A stretch of DNA of 6,970 nucleotides from an uncultured Candidatus Melainabacteria bacterium (GTDB lineage: Bacteria > Cyanobacteriota > Vampirovibrionia > Gastranaerophilales > Gastranaerophilaceae). Both the position numbers and the translations under genes were made by a program. The notes beneath the pieces were generated by a model, which searched no databases, was not told where the DNA came from, and saw only the letters and a program-made list of their open reading frames with translations. Numbering within the stretch: position 1 is the stretch's first letter; each line of letters begins with the position of its first letter. Positions 1-6,227 of this stretch are shown here, piece after piece. Where the stretch lies: positions 1-6,970 of the forward strand of contig CAKUQA010000065.1 in assembly GCA_934675225.1 (NCBI GenBank), written 5' to 3'.

Positions 1-403
1 AGCCAAAAAATATCCAATGGTTGATTTTGCGGGCTGGAAAAATTCGGATGAAATAGATAAGTATGCTGTAAAGGCAAAGGGATTAGTTTTTCCTTCTGTA
101 TGGTATGAAGCGGCCCCTTTAACAATTCCAGAGGTAATGGGAAAATATGGGCTGCCTTGTATAGTGTCTGATGCATGTGCAGGACAGGATTATATTAATA
201 ATGGAATTAATGGATATATCTTTAAAAATGGAGATGTAAATGATTTAATAGATAAGTTGAATTTATTAGATATGAAATCAAAAAAATTACAGGAAAATAT
301 TTTACATAGCTTTAATAGAAATATGTATTCAAAAAATACTCATGCTAGTAATTTAATTAAAGAATATAATAAAATTCTAGAGAAAAATGTAAAATATTTG
401 TAA
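1..403 (+). CDS. Glycosyltransferase family 4, C-terminal part (5' truncated by window)
   Basis: The reading frame is already open at the left edge (codons from base 2, A-K-K-Y-P before the first Met at 17), so this is the last ~133 residues of a longer gene. It matches the C-terminal Rossmann domain of GT4 (GT-B fold) glycosyltransferases: a 'VDFAGW' strand end, a short helix, then 'VFPSVWYEAAPLTIPEVMG', which contains the EX7E signature (the two Glu codons start at 107 and 131), in which the Glu residues contact the nucleotide-sugar donor. After it comes 'GLPCIVSDACAGQDYI' and the 'NGINGYIF' turn usual near the end of this fold. Known role of the family: retaining transfer of a sugar from NDP-sugar to a lipid-linked acceptor at the cytoplasmic membrane face. 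Donor and acceptor cannot be read from this fragment. The next gene starts 18 bp downstream, consistent with an operon. Confidence 0.9.
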   Translation, partial: AKKYPMVDFAGWKNSDEIDKYAVKAKGLVFPSVWYEAAPLTIPEVMGKYGLPCIVSDACAGQDYINNGINGYIFKNGDVNDLIDKLNLLDMKSKKLQENILHSFNRNMYSKNTHASNLIKEYNKILEKNVKYL

Positions 404-421
404 ATTAATAGGAGAGAATTT

Positions 422-958
422 ATGCTAAAAAAAATTAATGCGGCGATAAATATAATACTTGGTAATATGATTATAAATAAAATTCCAAGTAGGACTATTA
501 GACGAGGCTTTTATAAAGCTATGGGAATGAAAATAGGCAAAAATTCAGTGATTTTCCGAAGAGCAGATATATTAGCTCCCCATTCAATAGATATTGGAGA
601 AAATACATCTATAGGTTGGTTTTGTCATTTAGATGGCAGAGGAGGATTAAAAATTGGTAGCAATACCAACATTTCTAGCTATACGAAATTTGTTACAGGA
701 ACTCATGATACAGATTCTACCGATTATGTTACTGCACAATTTAAACCAATTTCTATTGGGTCTCGTGTATGGATATGTACAGGTGCAATTATATTACCAG
801 GAGTAAATATTGGAGATGGGGCAGTAATAGCAGCAGGTGCAGTCGTTACTAAAGATGTTCCACCATATACAGTGGTTGGTGGTGTTCCAGCAAAATCGAT
901 AAGAAAACGTAGGGAAGATCTTGATTACTGTTTACCAAAGGCAACAATTCTCCATTAG
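422..958 (+). CDS. Hexapeptide-repeat (LbH) O-acyl/acetyltransferase, WcaF/NodL-like
   Basis: A 178-residue protein, typical length for WcaF/maltose-O-acetyltransferase-type enzymes. Residues 1-35 are an N-terminal helical segment; from about 38 onward come imperfect [LIV]-G-x4 hexapeptide repeats ('KIGKNSVI', 'DIGENTSIG', 'KIGSNTNIS') that build a left-handed beta helix. 'GTHD' at 93-96 carries the likely catalytic His95, and '[20 protein letters not shown]' followed by '[20 protein letters not shown]' is the characteristic C-terminal coil and CoA-binding region. Cys119 sits where the family usually has Gly (VWIG). Family knowledge: acetyl-CoA-dependent acetylation of a sugar hydroxyl. In this cluster it most likely O-acetylates the repeat unit (inference); the target sugar is unknown. 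The start at 422 is supported by GGAGAG about 7 bases upstream. An A8 run (427-434) lies immediately after the start. Confidence 0.9.
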   Translation: MLKKINAAINIILGNMIINKIPSRTIRRGFYKAMGMKIGKNSVIFRRADILAPHSIDIGENTSIGWFCHLDGRGGLKIGSNTNISSYTKFVTGTHDTDSTDYVTAQFKPISIGSRVWICTGAIILPGVNIGDGAVIAAGAVVTKDVPPYTVVGGVPAKSIRKRREDLDYCLPKATILH

Positions 959-970
959 TTATATTTTTAA

Positions 971-985
971 GAGGAGGAAATGTAA
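971..985 (+). promoter_or_regulatory. Strong Shine-Dalgarno followed by an ATG-TAA start-stop pair
   Basis: GAGGAGG (971-977) is one of the best ribosome binding sequences in the window, yet the polymerase start codon is 41 bases away at 1018. The nearest ATG (980-982) is only two bases downstream and is followed at once by TAA (983-985). The ATG at 1018 has no purine-rich site of its own in the ~10 bases before it. The frame leading to 1018 contains no ATG, GTG or TTG between 961 and 1018 that could serve as an earlier start. The SD is therefore either used for 1018 across the folded hairpin at 980-1007 or it loads ribosomes on a minimal one-codon ORF. This functional reading is inference. 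Confidence 0.45.
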
Positions 986-1007
986 CTGTAAATTTTAACA
1001 GTTACAT
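980..1007. repeat. Perfect 10-bp inverted repeat, 8-base loop, in the polymerase leader
   Basis: Arms ATGTAACTGT (980-989) and ACAGTTACAT (998-1007) are exact reverse complements around AAATTTTA. There is no following T run, so it does not look like an intrinsic terminator. It lies between the ribosome binding site at 971-977 and the ATG at 1018. Folding it would reduce the effective SD-to-ATG distance from 40 to 12 bases. It could also be an operator for a dimeric DNA-binding protein. The repeat is certain; its function is inference. Confidence 0.8.
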
Positions 1008-1017
1008 ATTAGCTATA

Positions 1018-2469
1018 ATGAATATAAGAAAAATAAAATTTGAAAAAGTAATATGGATACTTGTATCTGTTTTGAGTTTGCTTATTTCAATGGCTGTAAT
1101 GCTGGATATAAATAAACCAATTTATTATACATGGTTGCCACTTCTTCCGTTATCATTTGCAATTATTAATTTTTTTTCATATGGAATATATGAAAATATT
1201 TTTGATTTTTCTCATAATCTTGCAAAATTAATAATTCATGTATTGTTTTTTATTAGGGAATCTGTAGCTATATATTTTCTTTATAAAGGTGGTTATGTTG
1301 CAACATTGAATAAACTATCTGAAAAAAATGTTAACGCAGGAATTGCATTAATGATTTTTGAAACATGTTGTGTTTACATTGTTTTAAATTTTTATGGGAA
1401 AATTCATTTTAAATTAGGAAAACTACATTCTTTTAAACCAACTATAAAAAATGGAAAATACAAAAAAAGTAAATATAAATTTGTAGGATTTATTATGATG
1501 GTTTGTGTTCTTTTTTGTATATTAGCATATGCTATATCTCCATTGATTAGAAATTCCTATTCAGCTTTGTGGGATTCTTCATTATTATCAACGGACGGAT
1601 ACTTTTTGGCAAAAATGGAAGCCCAAGCTGGTTCAAAAGATAGAATTTTATTCACACTTTTTAATGTGTTTTTTGATTTTACTAGAATTCTTTTTCCGTG
1701 TTTGGTTTTATATGAATTAAGAAAAAAAATAGGTGATAAATTTGGTTGTGTTGCAGTAGGAGCTATTTTATGTGTAATCCAATTTGCGATGATATTAAAT
1801 GAAAATATATATATATTAATAACAGTTATGATAATTGGAATTTTTATGCTAAAGATATTTCCTAAATATAGAAATTTCATGAAAAGAATGTTGATTGTTG
1901 TTGGTACAATTGTGGTAGTGTACTATTTCATATCTGTTGCATTTACTGTTTCAGTTGGGAAAGAAAATATCTATGAAATATTTAGTGATATGTTTCAAAT
2001 ATATTTTCCAGGTATAACTAATATTGCTTGTGGATTTAATATAGTAGATAATAATATTTTAAATACATTATTTTTTGATATTTATGAAGCCATACCTTTT
2101 CATAGCACATTGTTTGGATTATCTGGAGATAGGCTTAGTGACTTATATAACGCATGTAATGGAGTGAAATACACAATTTGTCCTGGTATCATACAATCAT
2201 ATCATTATTTTGGAATTTTTGCGCCAGTAGTTACTTGTTGTATTGTTATAATAGCATTAAAAACACAGAAGAAACTAAATGATTCTAAAGATATGTTTGC
2301 ATATGCTGCGTATGCATTACTATTAATTTATACATCTATGACACCGGTTTGTTATTACCCAACAGTTTTACTATCTAGATTTTTAAGTACAATTTTACCA
2401 ATGCTTATAATTTCAAAATTTGCGGGAAATAATTATACATTTAATAGAATTGGTATCATAGAAGAATAG
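1018..2469 (+). CDS. wzy: Wzy-like oligosaccharide repeat-unit polymerase (polytopic membrane protein)
   Basis: A 483-residue very hydrophobic protein with roughly 11-12 membrane segments by eye (about 12-30, 36-55, 68-88, 108-126, 155-175, 208-232, 243-260, 264-281, 290-310, 396-414, 426-444, 448-466). A long, mostly hydrophilic stretch at about 311-395 sits before the last three helices, the layout expected of Wzy polymerases, whose large outer loop is part of the active region. 'CPGIIQSYHYFGIFAPV' (388-404) resembles the P-x-x-x-G/S...YF/NFG-x-x-x-P pattern often seen at the end of that loop. Wzy proteins are poorly conserved, so the call rests on topology, length and being in a cluster with a flippase and glycosyltransferase. 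Family role: joins flipped lipid-linked repeat units into polymer on the outer membrane face. Start at 1018 retains the whole first helix but lacks a normally spaced ribosome binding site. The stop codon overlaps the ribosome binding site of the next gene. It contains a T8 run at 1170-1177. Confidence 0.75.
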   Translation: MNIRKIKFEKVIWILVSVLSLLISMAVMLDINKPIYYTWLPLLPLSFAIINFFSYGIYENIFDFSHNLAKLIIHVLFFIRESVAIYFLYKGGYVATLNKLSEKNVNAGIALMIFETCCVYIVLNFYGKIHFKLGKLHSFKPTIKNGKYKKSKYKFVGFIMMVCVLFCILAYAISPLIRNSYSALWDSSLLSTDGYFLAKMEAQAGSKDRILFTLFNVFFDFTRILFPCLVLYELRKKIGDKFGCVAVGAILCVIQFAMILNENIYILITVMIIGIFMLKIFPKYRNFMKRMLIVVGTIVVVYYFISVAFTVSVGKENIYEIFSDMFQIYFPGITNIACGFNIVDNNILNTLFFDIYEAIPFHSTLFGLSGDRLSDLYNACNGVKYTICPGIIQSYHYFGIFAPVVTCCIVIIALKTQKKLNDSKDMFAYAAYALLLIYTSMTPVCYYPTVLLSRFLSTILPMLIISKFAGNNYTFNRIGIIEE

Positions 2470-2480
2470 GAGGTTTATTA

Positions 2481-3629
2481 ATGATAGGTCTTGTAACGTG
2501 TTTTTGGGTGAAGAATTATGGAAGTGCATTGCAATCTTATGCAACGCAAAATATATTAGATCAGTTAAATGTGGAAAATGAAACTATTAATTATTCTGTG
2601 TCTAATGAACCGTTTTTAAGAAGATTAAATATTATTTTGCATAAATTAAGATACCCTAGTGTTCGCAAAGCAAAGTATGATAAATATATAAATAAAAATG
2701 AAATGCATAAATCTGAAGAATATGAAAATGGTATTAAGGATAGAATGCAGGCGTTTGATTCGTTTATAAAATCGCAGATTAGATTTTCGAATCCAATCAA
2801 AGATAGGAAGCAGTTGAGAGAACAATCTTTAAAATATTCTACAATTATTGTAGGAAGTGATCAGTTGTGGCTTCCAGAAAATATTGAGGAAGATTATTAC
2901 ACATTATCTTGGGTTCAAAAAGGTATTAAGAAAGTATCTTATGCTACAAGTTTTGGAGTATCAGCAATTCCTCGAATGACAAGAAAGAAAACAAAAGAAT
3001 TTTTACTTGGGATGGATAATATTTCTGTTAGAGAATTATCTGGTGCTAATATCGTTAAAGAAATTTCTGGTAAAAATGCAGAAGTTGTCTTAGACCCTAC
3101 TCTATTATTAACTAGAGCAGAATGGGATAGTTTAAGTAATGGGAGTAGAATAATTGAAGAAAAATATATTTTTTGCTATTTTATGGCTAAAGGTAAGAAT
3201 AAAAGAAAATTTGCCGAAAAATTAAAAGAAAAAACAGGATATAAAATAGTGGTGTTAAGACATTTAGATGAATTTATATCTGATGATGAAAATTTTGGAG
3301 ATTATGCACCATATGATATTGGGCCAATTGAGTTTATTAATTTAATAAAAAATGCAGAATATGTTTGTACAGATTCATTTCACGGAACAGTTTTTTCAAT
3401 AATTAATCATAGAGAATTTTTTACTTTTAATAGGTATGAGAAAGAGGTTCAGGGGTCAACGAATACCCGATTAGCTTCATTGTTAAAATTATTAGGATTA
3501 GAAGATAGAATAAATAATAACAAAATAGAGAATGAAAATATTATAAACTATGAAGAGGTTGATGATAAACTGTTAAAGTTACGTGAAAAATCTTTAAAAT
3601 ATTTAAAAAATGCAATAGATTGGAATTAG
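2481..3629 (+). CDS. Polysaccharide pyruvyl transferase family protein (PS_pyruv_trans, CsaB/WcaK-like)
   Basis: A 382-residue soluble protein with the family's landmarks in order: 'NYGSALQSYA' (12-21) near the N-terminus, 'VGSDQLW' (124-130), 'SYATSFG' (153-159), 'SVRE' (182-185), 'LDPTLL' (204-209) and near the C-terminus 'TDSFHGTVFSI' (297-307), whose His301 belongs to the conserved SxHG-type motif linked to phosphoenolpyruvate handling. Known reaction of the family: transfer of a pyruvyl group from PEP to a sugar, usually giving a ketal that adds negative charge to the glycan. The acceptor sugar cannot be read here; many members of this branch in capsule clusters are uncharacterised. Start 2481 is firmly supported by AGGAGG (2468-2473) seven bases upstream, overlapping the stop of the polymerase gene, so the two are probably translationally linked. 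The Fe-S protein gene follows after four bases. Confidence 0.9.
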   Translation: MIGLVTCFWVKNYGSALQSYATQNILDQLNVENETINYSVSNEPFLRRLNIILHKLRYPSVRKAKYDKYINKNEMHKSEEYENGIKDRMQAFDSFIKSQIRFSNPIKDRKQLREQSLKYSTIIVGSDQLWLPENIEEDYYTLSWVQKGIKKVSYATSFGVSAIPRMTRKKTKEFLLGMDNISVRELSGANIVKEISGKNAEVVLDPTLLLTRAEWDSLSNGSRIIEEKYIFCYFMAKGKNKRKFAEKLKEKTGYKIVVLRHLDEFISDDENFGDYAPYDIGPIEFINLIKNAEYVCTDSFHGTVFSIINHREFFTFNRYEKEVQGSTNTRLASLLKLLGLEDRINNNKIENENIINYEEVDDKLLKLREKSLKYLKNAIDWN

Positions 3630-3633
3630 AAAG

Positions 3634-4677
3634 ATGCAGATATTGAGTGAGAAGAATCAATGTTGTGGATGTGAAGCCTGTGCAAATGTTTGCCCAAAAC
3701 AATGTATATCAATGTTGCCGGATAAAGAAGGGTTTTTGTATCCAAATATAGATAATACATTGTGTATTAATTGTAAAAAGTGTGAACATACATGCCCTGT
3801 AATTAATAAAGAGAAGAATGAAATCCAAATTCTAAAATCATATGTAGTGCAAAATAAGAATTCACTGATTAAAAAGGAAAGTACGTCTGGAGGTTTCTTT
3901 TCTTGTATTGCAAATTATGTGTTAACATCTGGAGGACTTATTTATGCTCCAATGTTTAATGAGAAAATGAAGGTGCATCATACCAAAATTACGAACAGTG
4001 AAGATTTAGCTTTGGCAAGGGGATCTAAATATGTTCAAAGTGAAATAGGTGATTGTTATAGGCAGATAAAAAAAGAATTGGATGCAAAAAAAGTAATTTG
4101 TTTTGCAGGTACGCCATGTCAAATAGAAGGATTAATTAAATTTTTAGGGAAAAGTCCTGAGAATTTAATAACGGTTGGTGTAGTGTGTCATGGTGTTCCT
4201 TCACCTAAAGTATGGGAGAAGTACATATCTGAAATTCAACAGAAATATAAAAAGAGAGTAGTATTTGTTAATTTTAGAGATAAGACTTTAGGATATCATA
4301 GATCAGGAATAAAAATATATTTTGAAGATGGTTCAAATAAAGTGATGACTCCGCCAGATATATATTTGAGTACCTTCTTTGCTGAAATTTGTTCTAGGCC
4401 ATCTTGCTATCAATGTAATTTTAAAGACTTAGGAAGGGTGTCTGATTTTACTTTATTTGATGCGTGGCATGCACAAGATCCCAAAATAGGATTGGATAAT
4501 GAAGGGGCAACAAATGTTTTTATAAATTCTATAAAAGGAATTAGAATTTTTGATCAGTTGAGCAATAATTTTATTTTTAAAGAGACAGATTATAATCAAG
4601 CAGTTAGCGAAGATGGCATAATGGTTTTGAATTCGGCAGTGCCAAATATTAATAGAATCAATTTTTTGATAATATAG
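3634..4677 (+). CDS. Ferredoxin-domain F420 hydrogenase/dehydrogenase beta-subunit-like protein, C-terminus shifted out of frame
   Basis: The open frame gives 347 residues. Residues 10-21 (CCGCEACANVCP) and 44-55 (CINCKKCEHTCP) are two Cx2Cx2Cx3CP motifs, i.e. two [4Fe-4S] clusters. Then follow landmarks of the FrhB/FdhB N- and C-terminal domains: 'STSGG' (84-87), 'GTPCQIEGL' (159-167), 'VVCHGVPSPKVW' (183-194), and a Cys-rich 'CSRPSCYQCNFK' (253-264) leading to 'SDFTLFDAW' (270-278). Family knowledge: FrhB-type proteins bind flavin and pass electrons between Fe-S clusters and a deazaflavin or other acceptor; polysaccharide-cluster versions in bacteria have no settled substrate. It sits four bases after the pyruvyl transferase, a pairing I recall as common in capsule loci. 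The protein stops abruptly just after 'NRINF'; the family's usual tail is present in the -1 frame (4668-4805). The restored length would be 390 residues. It is either a natural frameshift mutant, a sequence error or a recoded gene. The ribosome binding site is weak (GGA at 3622-3624). Confidence 0.88.
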   Translation: MQILSEKNQCCGCEACANVCPKQCISMLPDKEGFLYPNIDNTLCINCKKCEHTCPVINKEKNEIQILKSYVVQNKNSLIKKESTSGGFFSCIANYVLTSGGLIYAPMFNEKMKVHHTKITNSEDLALARGSKYVQSEIGDCYRQIKKELDAKKVICFAGTPCQIEGLIKFLGKSPENLITVGVVCHGVPSPKVWEKYISEIQQKYKKRVVFVNFRDKTLGYHRSGIKIYFEDGSNKVMTPPDIYLSTFFAEICSRPSCYQCNFKDLGRVSDFTLFDAWHAQDPKIGLDNEGATNVFINSIKGIRIFDQLSNNFIFKETDYNQAVSEDGIMVLNSAVPNINRINFLII

Positions 4678-4687
4678 ATAACTATAA

Positions 4688-4710
4688 ATTGAGTGAATTG
4701 CAGACTCAAT
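4688..4710. repeat. 7-bp inverted repeat downstream of the frameshift site
   Basis: ATTGAGT (4688-4694) and ACTCAAT (4704-4710) are exact reverse complements around a 9-base loop. It starts 19 bases after the T6-G heptamer, further than the usual spacing of a stimulatory structure for ribosomal frameshifting, and has no T run after it, so it is not a terminator. It may be chance in AT-rich coding sequence. Confidence 0.35.
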
Positions 4711-4799
4711 ATTATCCATTATCTACTAAACAGCATATAAAATATATAATTAAAGATATATTAAATCGTATAGGCTTACTTGAAAAGATAGATGGGATT

Positions 4800-4805
4800 A
4801 GGTGA
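4800..4805 (+). promoter_or_regulatory. Ribosome binding site deciding the GTG start of the flippase
   Basis: AGGTGA lies five bases before GTG at 4811. An upstream in-frame GTG at 4802 lies inside this site and is preceded only by a poor GGGA. The 4811 start also gives an N-terminus (M-N-D-K-F-K-K-L-A-S-N-T) like that of related flippases. An ATG at 4809 overlaps it out of frame and is followed at once by TGA. Confidence 0.6.
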
Positions 4806-4810
4806 TTAAT

Positions 4811-6214
4811 GTGAATGATAAATTTAAAAAATTAGCATCAAATACAATGATTTTTGCAATTGGTAGTATTGGTTCTAAATTTATAACATTTTTATTGGTT
4901 CCTATTTATACAAATACATTAACAACAGCAGAATATGGAACTACAGAAATTGTTGTGACTGCAATAAATTTGCTGATTCCTTTTTTATCTTTATCAATTC
5001 AGGATGCTGTATTGCGCTTTGGATTAGCACCAGATGTTGAGACTAAAAAGGTAATAAAGAATGCTGTTTTTATTGTAGGAATAGGTTCAATTATATCTTG
5101 TTTATTAACTCCGGTATATGGATTATATGATGCAATAGGACAATGGGCAGGATATTTTTCTATTTTAATAATATTAAATATGTTTAGAACTATTTTTTCT
5201 CTTCAGGCTAAGGCAATCGAAAAGAATATAATATTTACAATAGATGTATTGATGTATTCATTATTAACGTGTGGAGTAAGCTGCCTGTTTTTAATAGTTT
5301 TTAAACAAGGAATAGCTGGTTATTTTAATGCATTAATAATTGCCAATATAGTATCAATTGTTTTTTTGGGAACAGCATGTGGAATATGGAAAGAAATTAT
5401 ATATACAAAATTGGATAAAAATTTAATGCGGCAAATGTTAACATTTTCTGTACCATTAATTTTTAATGCGGTTTCATGGTGGATTGCAAATTCATCGGAT
5501 AGATTGATGCTGAATTATTTTAATGGAGCAGGAGATGTTGGATTGTATTCTGTAGCAGCTAAAATTCCTTCTATTATTACTAGCATAACAAGTATATTTA
5601 ATCAAGCATGGATGATTTCTTCAGTGACAGAATATGATTCTACTAATGATAACTCATTTTATTCAAAGACATTTAATGGATATAATTTTGTTCTGATTTT
5701 TTGTACTGCATTGGCAATTATTGTAATAAAACCATTTATGTATCTATATGTAGGAACAGATTTTAGATCTTCATGGATTTATGTTCCGTTTTTATTGGTG
5801 GGAGCTATTTTTTTCTCATATGCTAATTTCTTTGGAGCAATATATATGTCGGCGAAAAAAAATGTTAGTATTATGATTACAACTTTAGTAGCAGCAATTG
5901 CAAATGTTATTCTTAATTATTTTATGATTCCTCGATGGGGAATTCAGGGGGCTGTTATAGCAACCATGATTTCTTATATTATAGTAGGAATGTATAGATT
6001 ATTAGGGGCACAAAATATTGTTCGAATGAATATTAATATGAAAAAAACATTTGTTGCATTGATATTATTGATGATAGAAAGCATAGCAACAATCGGTGAA
6101 GGTAAAATGCTAATTGTGTCAATTGTATGTGCTATAGTGATATTTATAATGTATATGGGAATGATTAAAGATTATGTACTTTCAATAAAACAGAAAGTAC
6201 ATAAGATAAAGTAG
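4811..6214 (+). CDS. wzx: Wzx-like polysaccharide flippase (MOP/MVF superfamily)
   Basis: A protein of 467 residues from the GTG at 4811 (470 if the GTG at 4802 were used), almost entirely membrane helices, about 12-14 by eye. Numbered from 4811, the N-terminus 'KLASNTMIFAIGSIGSKFI' (8-26) with 'PIYTNTLTTAEYG' (32-44) is the hallmark first loop of polysaccharide biosynthesis flippases. The mid-protein 'SSDRLMLNYF..GDVGLYSVAAKI' (228-252) and 'NVILNYFMIPRWGIQGAVIAT' (365-385) are further family signatures. Known role: moves undecaprenyl-diphosphate-linked repeat units from the inner to the outer face of the membrane, supplying Wzy. The neighbouring Wzy-like polymerase gene at 1018 supports this pathway. 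It follows directly on the restored stop of the Fe-S gene (TGA 4803-4805), so coupling is likely when that gene is read through. The last 14 codons contain a 12-bp inverted repeat. An A8 run occurs at 5855-5862. Confidence 0.92.
   Translation: MNDKFKKLASNTMIFAIGSIGSKFITFLLVPIYTNTLTTAEYGTTEIVVTAINLLIPFLSLSIQDAVLRFGLAPDVETKKVIKNAVFIVGIGSIISCLLTPVYGLYDAIGQWAGYFSILIILNMFRTIFSLQAKAIEKNIIFTIDVLMYSLLTCGVSCLFLIVFKQGIAGYFNALIIANIVSIVFLGTACGIWKEIIYTKLDKNLMRQMLTFSVPLIFNAVSWWIANSSDRLMLNYFNGAGDVGLYSVAAKIPSIITSITSIFNQAWMISSVTEYDSTNDNSFYSKTFNGYNFVLIFCTALAIIVIKPFMYLYVGTDFRSSWIYVPFLLVGAIFFSYANFFGAIYMSAKKNVSIMITTLVAAIANVILNYFMIPRWGIQGAVIATMISYIIVGMYRLLGAQNIVRMNINMKKTFVALILLMIESIATIGEGKMLIVSIVCAIVIFIMYMGMIKDYVLSIKQKVHKIK
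6172..6204. repeat. Perfect 12-bp inverted repeat at the 3' end of the flippase gene
   Basis: TTATGTACTTTC (6172-6183) and GAAAGTACATAA (6193-6204) are exact reverse complements around a 9-base loop AATAAAACA. The stop codon follows eight bases later. Neither strand has a T run beside the stem, so a classical intrinsic terminator is unlikely. It may be an mRNA-stabilising or processing hairpin, or a protein binding site, between the polymer-export genes and the VanZ-like gene. The structure is certain; its function is inference. Confidence 0.75.
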
Positions 6215-6227
6215 AGCAGTAAAGAAT

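Larger units (their letters stand above)
4662..4805 (+). other. Displaced C-terminal tail of the Fe-S/F420-beta-like gene in the -1 frame
   Basis: From a T6 run (4662-4667) the codons starting at 4668 read D-N-I-D-N-Y-K-L-S-E-L-Q..., 45 residues to a TGA at 4803-4805. This tail completes the 'NRxEFF'-like ending (N-R-I-N-F-F) and the Lys/Ile-rich helix that close this family. The TGA falls inside AGGTGA, the probable ribosome binding site of the flippase gene, giving the tight junction expected in this operon, while the stop at 4675-4677 leaves an unexplained gap of about 125 bases. One extra T in the run, or a -1 ribosomal slip, joins the two parts. The zero-frame codons around the run are AAT TTT TTG, so T-TTT-TTG (4662-4668) fits the X-XXY-YYZ slippery pattern in the right phase. 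The tail's coding nature is well supported; the mechanism is open. Confidence 0.8.

Noticed and set aside
982..1006. Palindrome as a GlnR/TnrA box (TGTNANATTTTNTNACA)
   Set aside because: The core TGT-AAATTTTA-ACA is 14 bases, three short of the 17-base consensus, so the half-site spacing does not fit.
980..1010. Inverted repeat as an intrinsic terminator after the acyltransferase gene
   Set aside because: No T run follows the second arm (TATTAGC), and the genes on either side belong to the same pathway and strand.
1014..1019. Perfect TATAAT hexamer overlapping the polymerase ATG, with TTAACA at 995-1000 as a possible -35 box
   Set aside because: The spacing is 13 bases rather than about 17, there is no TG extension, and a transcript starting from it would lack the ATG at 1018. 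TATAAT is expected by chance in such AT-rich DNA.
1170..1177. T8 run in the polymerase gene as a contingency tract
   Set aside because: It simply encodes Asn-Phe-Phe-Ser in a membrane helix; Phe-rich helices give such runs by default, and there is no start-proximal placement.
1805..1816. (AT)6 dinucleotide tract in the polymerase gene as a phase-variation repeat
   Set aside because: It is short, internal, and encodes ordinary membrane residues. Such tracts are expected in sequence this AT-rich.
1557..1880. Minus-strand open frame of 107 codons inside the polymerase gene
   Set aside because: It is antisense to a well-supported membrane protein gene, has no recognisable domain and arises from AT-rich codon composition. 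The same applies to minus-strand frames at 2591-2800, 4453-4719 and 6684-6899.
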